NCBI RefSeq assembly: GCF_032062135.1
Contig: NC_092864.1
Coordinates: 14,641,266-14,705,265 of the forward strand
Source: Pyxicephalus adspersus
Lineage: Eukaryota; Chordata; Amphibia; Anura; Pyxicephalidae
Reading direction: 5' to 3'
Length of the DNA stretch: 64,000 nt
Below are positions 60,661 through 64,000 of this stretch, piece after piece. The notes below the pieces were generated by a model, which saw only the letters and a program-made list of their open reading frames with translations, was not told where the DNA came from and made no database searches. Position 1 is the stretch's first letter; the number at the start of each line of letters is the position of its first letter. Both the position numbers and the translations under genes were made by a program.

Positions 60661-62279
60661 AAACCTAAACATACAGAATTTTTACCTTACATAAAAGGGT
60701 TGTCTACCCCGAATATAAAATTAACATATCAGAACAGAATGGACACCAGTGGGCTAAATCCCTTGCTAGCGTCTATGTACAGCAAGATTCGCCTACATTA
60801 GTATGCATCATTAAGCCCTTCACAATGTGAAGTGCTTTCTTCCAGCTGGATTCCTTACCAATCTTATTTTATATTATGAGAATCATCACTGGGGAAAGGA
60901 CACATCTGCATTTATGTTTAATGGACACCATTACGTCTGGGGAAAAAAATCTGCTGGGGATAGCCCTGCCAACCTGGAAACCAGCATGCAATCCAACTTA
61001 CCAGCAAAACAAATAGGTGGAGCTGACTTTTAAAGAATCTGAGCCGCATGCATGCAACAATCTTTTATGATGCTTGCAATTACATAGCAATTAGTGTTTT
61101 AGAAGACACACAAGCATAGCACCATTGCAAAACATGTTTTTATCAGCAAAATCAGATCAGAAAAAAAGTATATATGAAAGCAGAATATAATCTTATAGAA
61201 GATAATGGTTACACAGGCATGTATACACAAACACCAACTAATGTAACAGGAACAGTTAAGATACAAAACTGTGATTCATTTTTCAGAACAACTAATATGC
61301 TGTCAGTTTAGCAGCAAGCAGGGAGCCAGAAAGCCAAGTCATGGGGCACTGAATAAACGAATTGGGGATGGGAAAGTTTTCTATTTGTGTTCTCTAAATG
61401 CAGAGATGAGAGGATGGGGAAAGGAGGAGAAGGAGGGAGTGCTGGGTTAGCACTCTACTTCCCTGGAACAATCTTGATGTCTGAATATCAGACAAAAAAA
61501 AAACAAAAAAAACAAAAAAAACAGCTTAACGGCTCCTAGCAACGGGTCTAAAACTCCAGTTGCTGGCTATTCATGTAACAAAACACAGATTCCAGGAGCA
61601 CTAAATCACTGAGTAAAAATAAACCCATATTGTAAACAGCAGCAGTGACGCAGGGCCAAGTGGATCGCGGCAAAGGAGATGGTAGATGGGGCACTAAAGA
61701 GGAAAGGCTTAATCCGGAGCTCATGCTTTTCCATTAGTTTTGTTAAAAACAAAGAGTGGTAATTGTACCCAACTATCAAGTTTGGGTAGTTCTCTGCTAA
61801 CTACAAGACTTACAAGAAAAAGCTGCAGGCCACATTGCAGTGATAAGACTGATTTAAGCCCTTTACAGATGTCCGAGTCCCACACATTTGTCCTGTTCCT
61901 GCTCAATTGTTCATCAAATCACCAGGGCTGATTGATGGACAATGTCATGTGACCACTGTCTACATACTAGATTTTCACCAGAATGGTTGTGAACGTCTCA
62001 GGTGACAATCATGCAACTAATACATCTTGGGACCTCATTATTATTTGTAACATTGTTTTTATTTAATTTCAATAATTGGTAACAAGGCACACAGAAAAAA
62101 GAAAATCTTGCATTAAGCTACCTACACGCTAGATTGTTGCCCGAGAAACAAGTGTGACCAATATCTAACTTGTAGTTAAGGGTCCCCTGACCCCATTCCT
62201 GATGACCAACCATCACCTAAACATAGGCACCCGCTGAGTGCAACAGGATGCCATTTGCTCATCCTCCTTCCTCCATAGA

Positions 62280-62522
62280 AATTCAAAAAAAAAATTTGTA
62301 TATATATTATATATGCTACTATACAGTTAGATTACATATTTTTAAATTTATTTTAACAGATTTTTGTGTTTTGATATTAAAAGTTTATTATTAAATGTAT
62401 TAAATATCAGTGAGTTATGCCTAAGAGTTACAGCCTACAATGAAAAATTAATTTGCATGTAAAAAATGTTACCGCTTTTTGCATGGAAATTTGGACGAAA
62501 TGAGACCGCTAGGGAGGTTAAA
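62280..62522 (-). mobile_element. Probable MITE remnant with TTAACCTCCCTAGCGGT end
   Basis: Read on the minus strand it begins TTTAACCTCCCTAGCGGTCT and continues CATTTCGTCCAAATTTCC and GTAACTCTTAGGCATAACTC into AT-rich DNA. I associate this end motif with abundant ranid frog MITEs from memory. The far edge is uncertain. Confidence 0.45.
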
Positions 62523-63519
62523 CCACATAAATACTAATTTTTATATATTGTAGTAACTATTCACTTTAAATATGTAGATATAGAATGCCTCAAAAGTCCT
62601 GTTTTTCACTTCTTGGTATTGTTGTAACATTATTAGGATGTGGCATGGTTATATTGGGTGAAGTTAGGTAACTGTGTGTAATCATGGATTCCCTATACAA
62701 GATGATGCAGATAGCAAGGGATGTGCTGTCACCCGCTGGATAGTCATATACAAATCCTGCAATGCACAGATTAGAAGAAGTCCACCGTCCTAATATTAGC
62801 GATTCAGGTTAGTTTTATCTGAATTTGGAGAATACCAGAAGGTGCAGCCAATAAAATACGGACCCTTGGGAGGTATGCAGGACTACAGTGAGTCAAAACG
62901 CCTACAACTGCATGCAAATTCAAAGCTGCATACAGAAAAAGCAAATGCCTGGTTAATAAATGTAACCCAAACACGACTGCTAGGTATACCTATGAGGCCT
63001 AGGAAATCATTTGGAAAGAACCTGGCTCCTTTTCAGCATCTGCCACTTCCCCGTCATCCACTGCAGGGCTAATGGCGGAGACTGTCTGCTTTCTGACAAA
63101 TCCTTCATCCTGTGCCATTATTTCCTCCGGGCTTACAGCAGAGTGCTGCAAGGTGTTGTATCGTATTGTTACAGGGCTGGAAGAATGAATCAGTGTAGTC
63201 ATCTTCAATAAACCAAGAAAAAGGTTTCCAGCGTCAACCCACCCTGGCTGCTGAAATGCAGCATAATACCATCGGCCTGCAGTACAGGAGAACAGGAAAA
63301 TCTGACTGCATGGAATGCAAGTCAAGCCCTCAAGGGGTTAAATATCTGTTGCACCCCAGCAAAAAGTTGTAAAGCAATCTGACACCTCAGGAATTGTGTT
63401 TACTTTTTACATTTGTTCTGCCAATGCAAAGGAATTAGTGGAAAGGCAATGAATTTGCAATATTTTTTAAATATGAAGCCTTTATATTCAGGCAAAACCC
63501 ATCATACACATATTGTAGA

Positions 63520-63605
63520 GCTGCCTTTCCCAACCTTTTTAGGAGGATTCCCAGGTGAAAATAAAGGATTGGTAGGATTCACAGTAAAATCCTTATTTCC
63601 GAGTC
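63520..63605. mobile_element. Possible hAT-like element fragment
   Basis: TTTCCCAACCTTTTTAGGAG and GATTCCCAGGTGAAAATAA resemble the start of the hAT-like copies at 24310 and 52908. Only one end is present. Confidence 0.35.
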
Positions 63606-63619
63606 AATGGACCGGTCTT

Positions 63620-64000
63620 TTTTATATTTCAATATTTTTATTGAGATTTTGAACAAAACAATATCATAAACAAACAGTAAAAGAACAGTAACAAGAGCCA
63701 AAGGCAAGAACCAAAGATAAACAGAATATGATCAGAAGAAACATCTGTGATATATGGCATTGTAAAAAGCAATAGCTACACTCAAAACCGTTAATCTGCA
63801 CCATCCCGGAGTAAAACCCGGTCGCAGACATTAATGAAGGAATAGAAAAAAAACATTACGGTTAGGAGATATGAAGGAGCATCTCGCACTTTGACCCTAG
63901 AACTTAACACAAGACAAACATAAGGGAGGACACAAAAGGTAGTAGGGGGAGGGGGAGGGGAATAGAGGAAGTACCAGCGGAATCCAATTACAACCCATGG
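63620..64000 (-). mobile_element. Possible LINE 3' end, minus orientation, runs off the window
   Basis: TTTCAATATTTTTATTGAGA followed by an A-rich stretch and then a G-rich run (63945-63960) is the reverse of a LINE-type 3' UTR ending in an AATAAA-like signal. No coding part is present within the window. Confidence 0.35.

Larger units (their letters stand above)
59924..64000 (-). other. TNRC6A: TNRC6A upstream intron, no exon seen
   Basis: The next upstream exons of TNRC6A should encode a Lys-rich N-terminus and a poly-Gln/Asn region; none of this is recognisable here. The stretch has a CpG-rich dispersed element (60312-60660), a MITE remnant (62280-62522), a hAT-like fragment (63520-63605) and a possible LINE end (63620-64000), with unassigned AT-rich DNA between. 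Confidence 0.6.

Noticed and set aside
59924..64000. TNRC6A N-terminal exons
   Set aside because: I searched by eye on the minus strand for the Lys-rich start and the PRYPREVPPRF-type segment and found neither.

Overview
The window is vertebrate nuclear DNA, most likely from a frog. Its genes have long introns with GT-AG junctions. One gene is a clear orthologue of TNRC6A (GW182 family). The introns are filled with short foldback MITEs, hAT-like elements and tRNA-like/L2-tail SINEs of the kind common in ranoid frogs. No prokaryotic feature is present. Species cannot be fixed from sequence alone.

Two genes converge tail to tail. On the plus strand (2316-36661) is a ten-exon gene for a single-pass membrane mucin of 1,637 residues: signal peptide, a 3.75-kb exon rich in Ser/Thr/Pro with an unusual His-rich block, a SEA domain, a Cys-rich/EGF module, one transmembrane helix and a cytoplasmic tail of about 166 residues. 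All ten exons join in frame from ATG to stop, but I could not assign a known gene name. On the minus strand (46675-59923) lie 19 exons of TNRC6A, which run in frame through 1,726 residues to the stop; the first exons lie beyond the right edge. TNRC6A encodes the Argonaute-binding scaffold that recruits poly(A)-binding protein and the CCR4-NOT deadenylase to microRNA targets.

Layout: 1-2200 is repeat-rich upstream DNA with a hAT MITE flanked by a perfect 8-bp target duplication. 2050-2358 is the GC-rich promoter region and signal-peptide exon. 2359-16798 is a 14.4-kb repeat-rich intron. 16799-20551 is the mucin exon, and 20552-36661 holds the remaining eight exons of the plus-strand gene. 36662-46674 is the convergent interval, including the probable long TNRC6A 3' UTR. 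46675-59923 is TNRC6A. 59924-64000 is TNRC6A intron with repeats.

The observations most worth following are: the unassigned mucin-like receptor and its His-rich segment; a diverged, still open copy of part of the TNRC6A last exon inside a TNRC6A intron; a 144-bp near-perfect palindrome built on SINE-tail sequence; and a CCAAT-containing minisatellite in the TNRC6A 3' region. The two genes share a locus but nothing in the sequence shows that they work together.
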